In this document: positions 22,901 through 34,023 of the stretch, in pieces
Numbering within the stretch: the stretch's first letter is position 1
How the letters are laid out: each line of letters starts with the position of its first letter
NCBI RefSeq assembly: GCF_016086655.4
Contig: NC_052139.2
Span: 25,424,002-25,488,001, forward strand
Source: Lepeophtheirus salmonis
Taxonomy: Eukaryota; Arthropoda; Copepoda; Siphonostomatoida; Caligidae
Direction: 5' to 3'
Length of the DNA stretch: 64,000 nucleotides
The notes under the pieces: generated by a model
The model's input: only the letters and a program-made list of their open reading frames with translations
What the model was told of the DNA's origin: nothing
The model's database searches: none
Position numbers and translations under genes: made by a program

Positions 22901-23473
22901 GCTTTTAGAATGAGACGTATTCTTTCTCGAAAGGACAAAAATTCACTTATTTGGTTTAATGACTGCATTGAAGCCCTGACTACTCATTCTGGGGTATTTG
23001 ACTCATCCTCTGTTCTTCAATTGTTATTGAGTGCTTTCATTGAATCCAGAGAGAACGCAGAGTCAAATCGATTATGGCTAATGGATTTTATGGGTCTTAT
23101 TTTGAGTTTGGTCCGACGAAAAAAACAAGAATATTTCCCTATTTTGTTTGATGTATTCATTTCAGCCCTCGTTGTTTTTTCAGGAGTTGATACCTTCATT
23201 TTTCGCCCAATCATTTCTGTCCCCTCTAGTAAGAATAAGACAGTTGACTTTTTGGCTTCTTCCATTCAGGTTTGTTTAACTAGTTCTGAAAAACCCTGGA
23301 ATACCTTCGGAATTCAATTAGGAGACTGGCTTTTAAGTTTTTTAAAGGATGATAAGATTGATAAAATATATAAAGAAGGTATTCGTTCTTCTTTAAGCTC
23401 ATTCAAATATGGAAATGACTTTGAGGAAATTTATATGAAACTTATACAAAACTTTTATGGTTATATTAGTTGA
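19923..23473 (+). CDS. FOCAD: Focadhesin homologue (FOCAD), four exons, short form
   Basis: Focadhesin is a large helical-repeat protein linked to focal adhesions and, in human, to SKI complex stability. Exons: 19923-20436, 20518-20714, about 20810 (or 20834)-22813 and 22877-23473, giving about 1,100 residues against 1,801 in human. Recognition rests on local similarity to human focadhesin: IETTFKALQPKIMADGLND, the TDKYETFSNHILKFLW block (TTEYENFKVQVLSFLW in human), the FPPLNWEFLSSM motif (YPPVNWAALLSP) and a C-terminus ending in DWLLSFLKDD followed by a short helix. The N-terminal start MDEIKDRLSQL is the first ATG; frame upstream is open for five codons only. The middle of the vertebrate protein seems missing. 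The acceptor of exon 3 is unsure: the best consensus (ATTCCAG at 20780) is out of frame by one base, and usable in-frame AGs are at 20809 and 20833. Confidence 0.82.
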
Positions 23474-23959
23474 TTCAAATTTACAAGGGACTTTGTTTTA
23501 ATACTTAGTATTAAATAGTTGATTTAAAACCATACAATTGTTAAAAATGAGCTAAAGACAAATGAGTCATAACGAAATAAATATAAGATTCGTTTAAATT
23601 AATTATTGTATTTAATTGAGAAAATAATTTCTTATGAAATATATTATATACATCAAACACACGTGTTAATGAGTCATATTTGCATAAAACTCAAGATAAA
23701 ATAGATTCATGAATAAAATATGAAAATCCTAAACCGTCAAGATGATAAAATTTTAGGGTTGAGGCTGAGTTTATGAATTGAAGAAAATACAATAAAAATG
23801 TTGTATTGTCAAATGAACAATTATTATTATATAAACAATCCAAATTTATGATATGTAATATTCTGCTTTCGCCATGAGAGAAAGGCCCTTCTTTCCTCTT
23901 TGTATCTTACTAAAAACGTAAATAAAAAATTGCTTTCCAGTGATCATTGAAAAGGATTC
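23474..23959. other. Intergenic, nothing recognised
   Basis: AT-rich spacer of 486 bp between the focadhesin and sulfotransferase genes, both on the plus strand. No ORF or repeat copy identified. Confidence 0.4.
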
Positions 23960-24913
23960 ATGAAAATCTGTTACGAGCATATTGAGCTGAGTGTCATGCG
24001 AAAAAAACGTAAAATTTGGTTATATTTTTCTTTTTTATCCCTTTCATCATTTATACTCTATTTACTCAGTTCCCTCCATCGTAATCAATCATCCCATATA
24101 ACTCCAGATATAGTAATCCCTCGCAATCTTCCCAAATGTCTTGTCATAGGTGTTCGTAAGGGAGGCACCCGTGCTCTCATCGATATGATGGGGCTTCACT
24201 CCAAAATTAAACCCGCAGGAACAGAGATCCACTTCTTTGACTCGGATACCAATTTTCTGAAGGGACTCAAATGGTACTCATCCCAGATTCCAATATTAAA
24301 ATCCGATGATGAAATATCTGTGGAAAAGACTCCTAGTTATTTTGTAACTGAAGTTGCTCCTGAGAGAGTGCGCTCTATGAATAAAAGTATTCGACTCCTT
24401 CTCATCGTTAGGGATCCTGTGACCAGACTCGTCTCTGATTATGCACAGATACTGGATAACCATCGTTCCAAAAATCTAAAATATTTTAAATTTGAGAGTC
24501 TTGCCCTTCGACCTGACGGTACAATTAATACAAAATATGATGCATTGTCCAGGAGTATCTATGTTCGATTTATGAAACTTTGGCTAAAACATTTTTCTCT
24601 GAATCAATTTCATATCGTAAATGGAGATCGGCTCATAAAGAAACCCTGGCACGAAATTCGAAAAGTGGAAAAGTTCCTCAATCTTCCCCATGAGATAATG
24701 AAAAAACATTTTTATTTTAATGCTTCTAAGGGGTTTCATTGTCTAAGAACCTCTTCTTCAAGCACTACCGGACGCTGTTTAGCCAAAAGTAAGGGCCGAC
24801 AACACCCAAATATTTCCAGCTCCGTTGTTACTAAACTAAGAACATTTTTTAAGCCTTACAACTATGAATTCTATGATTTAGTAAATATGGACTTTGGTTG
24901 GCCGGAGGACTGA
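23960..24913 (+). CDS. HS3ST: Heparan sulfate glucosamine 3-O-sulfotransferase, single exon
   Basis: This Golgi type II membrane enzyme transfers sulfate from PAPS to the 3-OH of glucosamine in heparan sulfate. The protein has 317 residues, or 305 from the second Met. A basic patch RKKRK precedes a signal-anchor segment (about residues 18-36). The sulfotransferase domain starts at LPKCLVIGVRKGGTRAL, the 5'-phosphosulfate loop. The catalytic Glu sits in AGTEIHFFD, followed by WYSSQIP, VEKTPSYF and the 3'-phosphate site LLIVRDPVTRLVSDYAQ. The C-terminal pair of cysteines in CLRTSSSSTTGRCL plus KGRQHP is the disulfide loop of the HS3ST family. Length fits the short HS3ST1/HS3ST5 type. Which vertebrate paralogue is closest cannot be told by eye. 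Confidence 0.93.
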   Translation: MKICYEHIELSVMRKKRKIWLYFSFLSLSSFILYLLSSLHRNQSSHITPDIVIPRNLPKCLVIGVRKGGTRALIDMMGLHSKIKPAGTEIHFFDSDTNFLKGLKWYSSQIPILKSDDEISVEKTPSYFVTEVAPERVRSMNKSIRLLLIVRDPVTRLVSDYAQILDNHRSKNLKYFKFESLALRPDGTINTKYDALSRSIYVRFMKLWLKHFSLNQFHIVNGDRLIKKPWHEIRKVEKFLNLPHEIMKKHFYFNASKGFHCLRTSSSSTTGRCLAKSKGRQHPNISSSVVTKLRTFFKPYNYEFYDLVNMDFGWPED

Positions 24914-26039
24914 ATTATGATTTTTATAGAAGGAAATGTTGTGATAATTATAAAATGAACCCTATATTTTATTACCTAGGTAGTTTTAGATTTTGTAAAT
25001 TTGTACCCAAGGGTTTGTTGTAGACATGATGATTTAAAATGCTCCGATTGTTTAATACACTTCGCACAATATTATGATATTAACTGATTTAATTAATATT
25101 TAATATGTATACCAGTAATATTGATAACTTTTATAAATGTATATTGAATGCATTTTAAGAGATAAGGATTCTCTTTCTAAAATATATCCTACTTGCTAAT
25201 TAGTAAGTACTATACAAATATAGAAGAGAGATGTCGGTGTTATAAGTCATTCAAAATACAAAAAATAAGGCTTTGCACTTATCTTCATAATTAAATAAAC
25301 ATGTTATCTACTTAATTTTCTCCATAGTAAGAACTCAAATTATAGTATGGGGTGAGTAATAATACATTATTAATAATATTATATTCAATATATAATGTAT
25401 AAAAAATATATTTTGATGAGCATTATTTTCTGTATTTCCAGATAAAAATGTTACTTAATGTGAAAGGAGTTTTTCCTAATCTTTAATTAGTCTTTACAAA
25501 ATTAATATGATATAGTTAATAGAGTATTATAAATGATTCTACATATAATTATTGTATATGCTTATGATAAAGAAAACCTATGGACTATGGCGCCTATGGC
25601 TATATATTACTTAAGTGCATAGATTTGAAAGAGAAGTCAGAAGTGAGAGTACGCGAGAGAAGAAGTATAGACAGTAGAATATAATAATCTGATATAGAGA
25701 GGAAAAGAAAGGGTCTTAGAGGCGATGTGCTATTACAGTACAGTACAGCTAAGTGTGAGCACTGAGCGAGTCTGCTCTTGACTCTCTGTGTGTACATGTC
25801 TCTATGAGGTGGATTCGTCGTGAAGGGGGTCTCTTACTCTGTAGCTATTGTAGTACTACTAAGTACTAACTAATAATAACTAAATACTTCTTCTTCCATT
25901 TATTCCTCCTCAGCTCATTGATAAGAACAACAAAACTCCTTATTCATTGATTCATCTATTGTTATTATTATACATTCCAACTGGTGTATTCTCGAAGGAG
26001 CTTACAACTCCTCAAGTCTGAAGTCTTACTTTCAAGAGA
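24914..26039. other. Spacer with HS3ST 3' end and STAT leader
   Basis: No coding feature. From about 25560 base composition becomes less AT-rich with AGAGAG/CTCTCT-type words, suggesting the STAT promoter and leader; the last 200 bases contain many CT-rich words. A 65-codon minus-strand ORF here (25600-25797) has no recognised resemblance. Confidence 0.4.
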
Positions 26040-29000
26040 ATGTCACTATGGGATCAAACTCGACAATTGCCTCCAGAGATGCTCAAACTTGTGGAGAACC
26101 GTTATGGGGATCGTTTCCCTTTTCAAGTACGACTGGAGCTGGCATCATGGATTGAGGAGAAGTTTGATCCCAATACACCAATCGTTTCGGATGAAACACC
26201 TGCCAACATTGGGTCTCAACTTCTAGCGCAGTTAGAGGCTCGAGTGGAGTCCATGCCAAATGAACCCGAAAAGTTCTTCATGAAAAATACTCTGGGACAG
26301 AATTTACTTCATTTGAGAGTAAGTGGGATCCAGCTTGGGCCTTCCTTCTTCCCTCTTTCTTAATATTAATATATGTTTTATATCTATATCCAAATCCATC
26401 AATTCACAAAAGTCAAAGCCAGACTGATCCCTAATATGTTGTTTCGAAATAGTCAAAAGGATGCTTTTTCTCAGTTGTATGAGGACGTATTGTATCCTTT
26501 AATATGTGGTGACTTAGTATAAAAACAATCTAGAAAACAGATCAAGAAAAGGCGAAACTCCCAATTTATTATTTTAGAACCCAATATTTTATAGATATAC
26601 TTGAGTCAATCAAAGGCTTATTAAAAGAGTCTCAATTATTTTAGCTTTAGAAACTTTATTTGATTTAAGAGGCTTATATTGACCCCGATATGGCCCCTTT
26701 CTATAAAATCTATCAATTTCTCATTCCTTTAATGTAATGATCAATTTTGGAATAACAATAATTAGTTGATAGAAATTGACGATAATTTGCTAAAGGATAC
26801 AAAGGTAATCCACATTCAATTTTGAGAAAAATCATTCTAGCTTACTTTTGCGTTGACGGATAACAAATATTGATTGATATTATATAATTCATTAAGCAAT
26901 TAATTCCCTTGTTTTGATCTATTACTTTCTCAACAGATTATTAGCTTTCTCTTTGATTCACAGAATTAACTAATTAGATTTAATTCATCAATATATTAAT
27001 CTCCTGAGAAAGTACCAAATAAAAAAAGAAAGAAGCCTTAATCAAGTATATTTTTGAGTTTGCTTAGAAGGGTTCTTATCAATGAAATTAGTGTTTATTT
27101 ATATCTAGGTCTTGTAGCTAATAACATTTATAAGTAGGAGAAGGAAAAAAAACAAAAAACTTTCGAAGTAACCTTATAATCAAAAGTTTCTCAATATAAT
27201 TCCCATATTATTTATTTTTTTAAAGTAATATTCTCTTCTTCCTTTTTTTTATTTATTTAATAAGCAACTCTATGGCAACGATCCGGCATCTCTATACATC
27301 ACAGTTAGACAATGTCTCGATTATGAAATGAATATAAACCAACAAGTAATCAAGCAGTGATTTGCCTTAATAGGATATGAATAAAATGACTCATTCAATT
27401 TCAGGTTTTGTCTAATTCCAACGCTTTCGATACTCGGCACGATACAATGTCCAGAATACGCACTCAAATAGAACTCCTTAAGGCTCGTAATATTGATACG
27501 AGTACGGAGTTATCTAAATGTCATCAATCTCAAGAAGCCTTTTCTGTTGAATATTATTCCTTTTGCGAAAAAAAGAAAAAGATGACTGCCATAGTACTTC
27601 AGCACGGAGAACAGCACCCGGATGTCGTGAAGAACAAATCCCAAATGGATTTGCTTGAAAAAAAAATCAAGGAAAGGTACTTAATGCTCTCGGCTCAAAG
27701 AAACGAATTAGTAAATTCATTTTTCAAGACCTATCATGATGTAAAGGAAATTCAGAGTATTGTTCTGGATACAGAGTTGATTCGCTGGAAAAGGGATCAA
27801 CAATTAGCGGGAAATGGTTTGGAAATGAACTTCAGTCTGGATATTCTCCAAGAATGGTAATAATTTATAGGAGTAGAAATTAATGAGAAATGATAAAAAT
27901 TAATACTCTGACTTAGGTGTGAGGGTCTCGCTGAAATCATATGGACAATGAGACAACAAATCAAGCAATTGGATGTTGAAATGCAAAAACTTGCTGATCC
28001 AAAAAATACAAATCATATTCCAGAACTTCTCTCTGGAGTGACTGAGCTCCTGAGCAATTTAGTAACTGGGTAATCATATAAAGAAAATTATAATAATATA
28101 AACGGAATCGCCGTGGCTCATGGACAACGCGCTTGGTTAAAGTTATTCTCTTGAATTCAATGTACGTTCGCGCCCAGGCGATTCCTAGAGAAAGAAATAT
28201 ACTCTCTGTATATGGATTTCACCAAAAGATTCCTAGGTTGGATGGAGTATATGTAATACTATAATGTTTACTTATACTTAATCAGTCCAACTCTATCTAA
28301 TCAATTAAAGGAACATTTAAAAAAATATATAATTATATATTTTTATAAAAAATTGATATTTATTTATTTTAGGACCTTCATAATTGAGAAACAACCTCCA
28401 CAAGTGATGAAAACGAATACTCGATTTACAGCCACTGTTCGTTTATTAGTTGGGGGTGTACTCAATGTTCATATGGCAACTCCACAAGTATCAGTGTCCA
28501 TCGTAAGTGAAAGCCAGTCTAATCAGTTACTTACTACTCCTCCAACAATTCAAAAAAAGAAGGAAGACTATAGTTCAGGAGAAATTCTTAATGGACAAGG
28601 AACAATGGAATATCACTCTACCTCTAAGCAAGTTTCAGTTTCATTTAGAAATCTTCAATTGAAAAAAATTAAACGTACAGAGAAAAAGGGTACAGAGAGT
28701 GTTATGGATGAAAAATTCGCAGTTTTATTCTGGACGGAATTCCTCGTTGGGGAACTCAAGTTTCAGGTAAAATGTATTTGATATAAGTGTTTTTTTCAAT
28801 ATTAGATTAATGTATGTATATATATATATATATATTCCGTAGTTGTGGACCTTGTCTCTCCCAGTGGTTGTGATTGTTCACGGAAATCAAGAACCTCAAG
28901 CCCTGGCAACAGTTACCTGGGACAATGCTTTTGCAGAGTGGGGAAGAAGACCTTTCGTTATTCCTGATAAGGTACCCTGGGGTAAAGCAGGACAGGCATT

Positions 29001-29907
29001 GAATATGAAATGGACTGCTGCCTGTGGAAGTCCTCTAACTGAGGATAATTTGTATTATCTTGCCTGTAAGGTATTTAGAAATAATAACCTACCAAGAAAT
29101 ATGTCAGAAGTGAATCAAATGCAAATGACATGGTCTCAATTTTGTAAAGAGACTCTTCCTGGTCGGAGTTTTACTTTTTGGGAATGGTTCTATCGAATAC
29201 TTTTACTCACATCTAATCATATGCAACAACTCTGGAAAGAAGGGTTCATCATGGGATTTGTCAGCAAACAAGCGGCTGAAGCAATGCTTATTAGTACAAA
29301 CACAAGTGGTTGTTTTCTCCTTAGATTTTCAGACTCTGAATTGGGTGGTATTACCATAGGATATCTACGACAGCCCTATAATGCTCGTAATTCATTTCTT
29401 ATTTATACCCAATGTACATAGTTTAAATATATATTTATAACAAATTATAGCTCCGAGTGTGAACATGGTTGCTCCTTTTACGTCACGCGATTTATGTCAA
29501 CGCTCCATGGCAGATGTCATTTTCGACATAGAGGCCCTCACCCTTCTCTATCCTGACACTCCCAAACTAAAGTTTCGCCAATTTTGTTCAAATATTGTTC
29601 AAGGATTTCAGCCAACTGCAAATGGGTATGTCAAACACATGCTCGTCACGCATGTTGAGGGAATGCCCAAAAACGAAATAATGGATGGAGCTAGTAGTTT
29701 TACTTTCTCTGAAGCAAAGTAAGATAAGATTTTATATTATAAGGATTTATTTAATTTTAATGTGTTTTTTTTCTTTTTTATAGTAGCCCTCCAGCACTCT
29801 GTGATGCTAGTACGGACGGTATGGATTTTGATGATAACATAGGAATAGATGTTGCTAATATTCTTGGACTTACTGGAGGATTCTTAGACCAGAATAATTC
29901 GTTTTAA
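26040..29907 (+). CDS. STAT: Signal transducer and activator of transcription (STAT5/Stat92E-like), seven exons
   Basis: STATs carry cytokine/JAK signals from the membrane to the nucleus. Exons: 26040-26318, 27405-27856, 27917-28069, 28373-28766, 28843-29413, 29451-29718, 29784-29907. All junctions are GT-AG and in phase, giving about 746 residues, the family's usual size. The N-terminal domain begins SLWDQTRQLPPEML with RYGDRFPFQVRLELASWIEE. The coiled-coil domain covers exons 2-3. The DNA-binding domain has TFIIEKQPPQVMKTNTRFTA, LLVGGVLNVHM and SLPVVVIVHGNQ. The linker has FTFWEWFYRI. The SH2 domain has GCFLLRFSDSELGGITIGYL with the phosphotyrosine-binding Arg, and APFTSRDLCQRSMADVI. The activation tyrosine is in NGYVKHMLVTHVEG (about residue 676). 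The tail ends GLTGGFLDQNNSF. The QPPQV and GYVK motifs point to the STAT5/6-Stat92E branch. Confidence 0.95.
28104..28350 (+). repeat. tRNA-derived SINE in STAT intron 3
   Basis: The head (28104-28185, 82 nt) begins GGAATCGCC and ends GGCGATTCC, a perfect 9-bp pairing like a tRNA acceptor stem. It contains an A-box-like GTGGCTCATGGACAACGC and a B-box-like GTTCGCGCCC. The T stem does not pair, so it is not a working tRNA. The size suggests a class II (Leu/Ser) ancestor. The tail (28205-28350) is shared with 341-475 and ends AT-rich. Confidence 0.65.
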
Positions 29908-30600
29908 TAAGGATGATGCAAATAGTAGTTATAGAGAGGATGTTTTATGTGTTGAGCAGTGTTTTATGTCTTCTTTTTAAAAAAATATATTTTCAACGTC
30001 TTTGACTACTCTTTTTAAAATCTAGTCCAAAGTTCTGCTTGCAAAAATGTATATAAATATATATATATGCCTATTTACAAATTCCTAGATAAAAATAAGT
30101 TAGCTTTCAAGTTCCAAAAAAAAAAAAAAAATCAATCTTACTAGTAAATATTATTCTATTCATCGATGTGAAAAAAATGTCGGAGAAGCGAATAATGATA
30201 TCTAAATAAATAAAAGTACATATTGAGCGATGCTATATTTTTTAATACTCAGTATTATTACGGTCCATAGTTAAAGATCCGCCCAAAAACATATTATTAT
30301 CATCATTCATAAAAGACAGAAAAGCAATTTAACTCCAATTTTCTCTTAATCTTTATTTTATTTTTTTAACGTAGATTTTTATTTAATTCCATTTTAGCGA
30401 TTAATGTCTTGTTATCTGGTGCTTTTTTTTTGGAAGAAAAATATTTTTTGTGAATTATTGTTGAAAGAATTCTAATAATTACTGTTAAAAAATAGTTGTG
30501 TTGTATATTTTGTGTTGGTCTTGTATACATATATAATCTAAATATGTATTAAAACTTTCTTCAAACCGGAATAGAGATTCATATTTTATTTATAAATTAA
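29908..30600. other. STAT 3' UTR and intergenic
   Basis: AT-rich with an A-run at 30117-30130 and several AATAAA-type words (for example near 30206). No gene. Confidence 0.45.
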
Positions 30601-30615
30601 GCATTTATAACTGGG

Positions 30616-30647
30616 GGTAACTTGAAATACAAGTATTTCAAGTTACC
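30616..30647. repeat. Perfect 15-bp inverted repeat with 2-bp centre
   Basis: GGTAACTTGAAATAC, two A, then its exact reverse complement. It lies at the left edge of dispersed repeat family A, so it could be the terminal hairpin of that element. Confidence 0.7.
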
Positions 30648-30654
30648 TTTGGGG

Positions 30655-31060
30655 AGGGTGTTAATTCATGAAAATCATCAAATTAAATTTTAGTCAAGTC
30701 ATATAAAAGGTCAACTTCCTCTAAATTTTTATTTTAGTGTCCGTACAAGGGCGACAATTTTAAGGATGACCTGTTAATTCTACATTCCATTATATTTTAT
30801 GTTAATAAAGTTTCAGTCTTCCATAGGCGATTTTTGACCTCCATAGTCGTTTGAAAATTACTTTATTTTAAACTACATTCTCTATTTGCAAAGGAATTCA
30901 GAAGTTTTAATTTTAAAGTTATGTTGTTGAATTTCAAAAGCTTCACTAAAGTTCCTTTTTCCATGTGATAAGAAAATAATACATAATAATTTGGGGGAAA
31001 AACTAATTGTAGTCGAATGAAATTCTTTGGAAACTATTTTTTCCCCCCAAGAGTGCTTAA
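30655..31060 (+). repeat. Dispersed repeat family A, copy 1
   Basis: Matches 49160-49620 in order: AAGGTCAACTTC, AATTTTTATTTTAG, GATGACCTGTTAAT-type, TTTTTGACCTC, ACATTCTCTATTTG, GATTCAGAAGTTT-like, AAAGCTTCA, AAAGTTCCTTTT. No ORF. About 0.4 kb. Confidence 0.6.
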
Positions 31061-31937
31061 AAAATCCTTTTGCATCCGAAAAGTTGGGATAAAATTGAAT
31101 TTGATTAACTAATCCTACCTATTATACGGGTAACTAGAATGGACATTCGATAGAGCGGAAACCTTTACCTATAGTAATTTTCCTTATATTGAATTTTTGG
31201 CAATATGAAGGATTTATGTTAAACCAACGTAATTTGACCCCTATTTGAGCTCTGTACCTCAATATGTTCTATAGTTGCGGTCGATTGCGTATTTTTAACG
31301 TTTTGTGCTACCTTGACTTCTCAAAATTTAATGGCCTCTTACTCTGACAATATATACCAGAATACCAAGTACAGAATCTAAATGATTTTGTTAGGAAATT
31401 TACTCACTTGCACTGCTTAAAATCAGAGCTAGGTAATTTCACCTTAAGTCATTTTGCGTCAATGAGATTTCGGCTTAATATATAAATAAATGTGATTTAT
31501 ACGTCGTTTTTTATTTTGGCTTAAAATTGATGTCCCCTTTGAACTTTTTAATCAAATATATTATATGTATTACTATAAAACAAATAAGTAATAAAATTAG
31601 TATAATAAGAAAAATAAATTATCACGACAACGATCCGAATAGAAGAATTGTTAATCACTTCTCCGTTACTAATTAACATTAGACATGATGAGTTACTCAT
31701 ACTAGAAAAGACACAATATGGATTGACGAACACGCATAATATGAGACAAGAGCATAATTTCCTCATTATTCCAACAGAAAACAATAATTTAATACATTTT
31801 ATAGTAATAATTATTGCATATTTTGAATTAATAATTGAAAGGAAACATCAATTTTAACCAAAAATTAAGAATAACACCGTGTAAACATCATTTATTTATA
31901 TTTTAAGGCAAAATTACTGGGCAGTGGGCACTCTTAA
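31061..31937. other. Intergenic with repeat family F, copy 1
   Basis: A repeat at about 31665-31860 (TGGATTGACGAA, TAATATGAGACAAG, ATTCCAACAGAAAAC, ACATTTTATAGTAATAA) recurs at 52175-52330. The 69-codon ORF over it is unlikely to be coding because the other copy does not keep it. Confidence 0.45.
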
Positions 31938-32466
31938 CCCTTTATCCCCCTATGTGCCAGATTTGGTACATTTGGAAAATTACTTATAAATTATAAGTCA
32001 AATAACTGAATGCATCTGTTAAAAACTTATCATACCGGTTCAGTACACGTTTACAACAACACGGATAATATGTATTGCGCAAAAACACGCATAGTATTTC
32101 AGTTACATCTCAAAATCAATAGGTGTGCATGTATTTTGATTGCTCCTCATCGTCTCTAACAATTTTGTGCTATAAATCCCATGAGTTATGTGCTAATATA
32201 ATCATTATTTTAAGTATTATAGACTAATAAATACTTAATATGACATTTTGCATTTCTATGCCCCCATGTGATATATTTGACCATTTGACAAAAACATACA
32301 TGTCTGTGTGCCTTATGTTCCAAATTTGGGACACATCAATTAAATACAGGTTTATTTAAAAATATTTTATTTTTATGCTAAATATGTGATAGCTATACAG
32401 AATATACTTCATATATGCGAGAAAAATTTAAAAATCTAATTCAAACATAATTTATGTCATAAAGGG
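31938..32466. mobile_element. piggyBac-like MITE with TTAA target duplication
   Basis: TTAA (31934-31937) is followed by CCCTTTATCCCCC. The right end reads ATAAAGGG followed by TTAA (32467-32470). This gives a TTAA target-site duplication and CCCTTTAT terminal inverted repeats, as in piggyBac-like elements. There is no transposase ORF in the 529 bp. Internal repeats of the type CCCATGTG...ATTTGG occur at about 31948-31975, 32261-32285 and 32305-32335. Confidence 0.7.
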
Positions 32467-33765
32467 TTAAAATCAGGTGGGATCATTTTTGAAATAAGCA
32501 ATCCGCAAAGGGAGGTTAGCACAAGAACGAGCGACGGTGAGATTCATATATATTATATATAAATATATAATACCATCGAGGTTTAGTACTAACCGGCCTC
32601 CTCCTATCCAGTAATTAATTCCTTAAAGTACGTCATATTATATACGTATTATATTGTATACGTCTTTTTCAGGTTAAGAGTTTTAATCTCGTCATATTTG
32701 AGTTTCACTACTTCAATTATCACTTATTTTGTTGATGTGATAGTGGCAACTGACTGAGGTTTCTTAATATTTTTGGTGCTTTTCGTATTCGCTTCCAAAG
32801 GTTTGTTCATATAATGTTTCCCCGCGAAATTCTCGGCCATCTATTAATAAATTTGTAATTTTAAAAGTGCTTCTGTTCTACATCTCTTCATTAATAAAAC
32901 CGTGTATGTGTCATAGTTTTGTTCTTTGAGGGTAAATTTCCACAAAGACATCTTTTACTAAGAGATGAATGATAAAGTAAAAGATGTCCTTGTAAATCCC
33001 TGAACTAATCAGTTTGTGTCAAATGATAGGTTAAAAAGTAACACCCTAAAATAACAATACAATTTTTTTTTGACCTTTTTTTTATTACTAATAAGTTATA
33101 GTTAATTAATAAACCAAAAAGTTTCGAAGAAAGAAAAAGTGTGTACTATGTGTCGAATGAATCCCCCATTTGTAGATTCGAATAAGTAATAACCCTAGGG
33201 ATGCAAGTAAAGGCGGAAGTATTTTATATTGTAAAAAAACAAACACGTAAAATTTCAAATAACTTTTGTTTCCGACAATATTCATTTGGTCCCTTACATG
33301 TCCTCAAAAAGTTTAATTAATTAAAAAGTTAACAGAATCGAACAAATTTGAGACACTTCCACAAGTATAACAGAAGATTATAATTTAAATTCTACATTTT
33401 GTAGTTGAATATATCCATGCATGACTTGATCATAAAAGACGAAATATCCAATATGCAATTTCATGGAGAATAGATACTCATTACAAATCCTTAATTTCAC
33501 TGAATTTCCTTATATTTAATTAATAATTATGTACGTATAGGAAATAATAGTCACTATTGTCAGACTTCAAGGGAACACGTGCATTGGAGCTATATATTGA
33601 AAATGAATCCATAGCATACCAAAGTCCATTTGCCCAACTGATATAAGAAGAGGGTTTTTATGAACCAATGATGACTGATCGGCAAGAGGCGCAGATTCAA
33701 AAGGCACTCTTCTCTACTGTGATAGCTAATATCAAGATCATAAAGTTATTGATAACTATTTAGGG
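32467..33765. other. Intergenic with one hairpin
   Basis: An inverted repeat with 17-bp arms (one mismatch, 16-bp loop) at 32943-32992 is the only structure seen: CAAAGACATCTTTTACT against its complement. The wider flanks (GGG...AAATTT / AAATCCC) also tend to pair. No ORF. Confidence 0.45.
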
Positions 33766-34023
33766 ATGAAGGGTTTACCGGAGACAAAGGGTCCCGACAT
33801 GACAACCTACGCTTTGAGTCCAAGTCCAGAGTCTGAAAGTATGGAGCTCCCCAGTCAAGAGAAAGAGGAGATGCAGACAATAGAACATGAGCCATCATCT
33901 CCCAAGGAAGATCAGTTCGTGCTAATGGATGATCGAACGAACGTAATCACTAAGAACCAGGATAAGTGCGATCAGGATATCCAGAACTTCAAGGAGAAAA
34001 AAGTTGACGAGAAACATCATTAA
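33766..34023 (+). CDS. Unrecognised small acidic ORF (85 codons)
   Basis: I do not recognise this product. It is rich in E, D, S, P and K, with no hydrophobic segment: MTTYALSPSPESESMELPSQ is typical. Base composition across about 33650-34640 is more balanced than in the surrounding DNA, and the ORF lies in the middle of this patch, with stop-rich but codon-like sequence after it. That suggests a decayed gene or a gag-like piece of an unidentified element. It may also be chance. There are no clear splice sites linking it to neighbours. Confidence 0.25.
   Translation: MKGLPETKGPDMTTYALSPSPESESMELPSQEKEEMQTIEHEPSSPKEDQFVLMDDRTNVITKNQDKCDQDIQNFKEKKVDEKHH

Noticed and set aside
28104..28185. Functional tRNA gene
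   Set aside because: The acceptor stem pairs, but the T stem is broken and the B box deviates; it continues into a SINE tail with another genomic copy.
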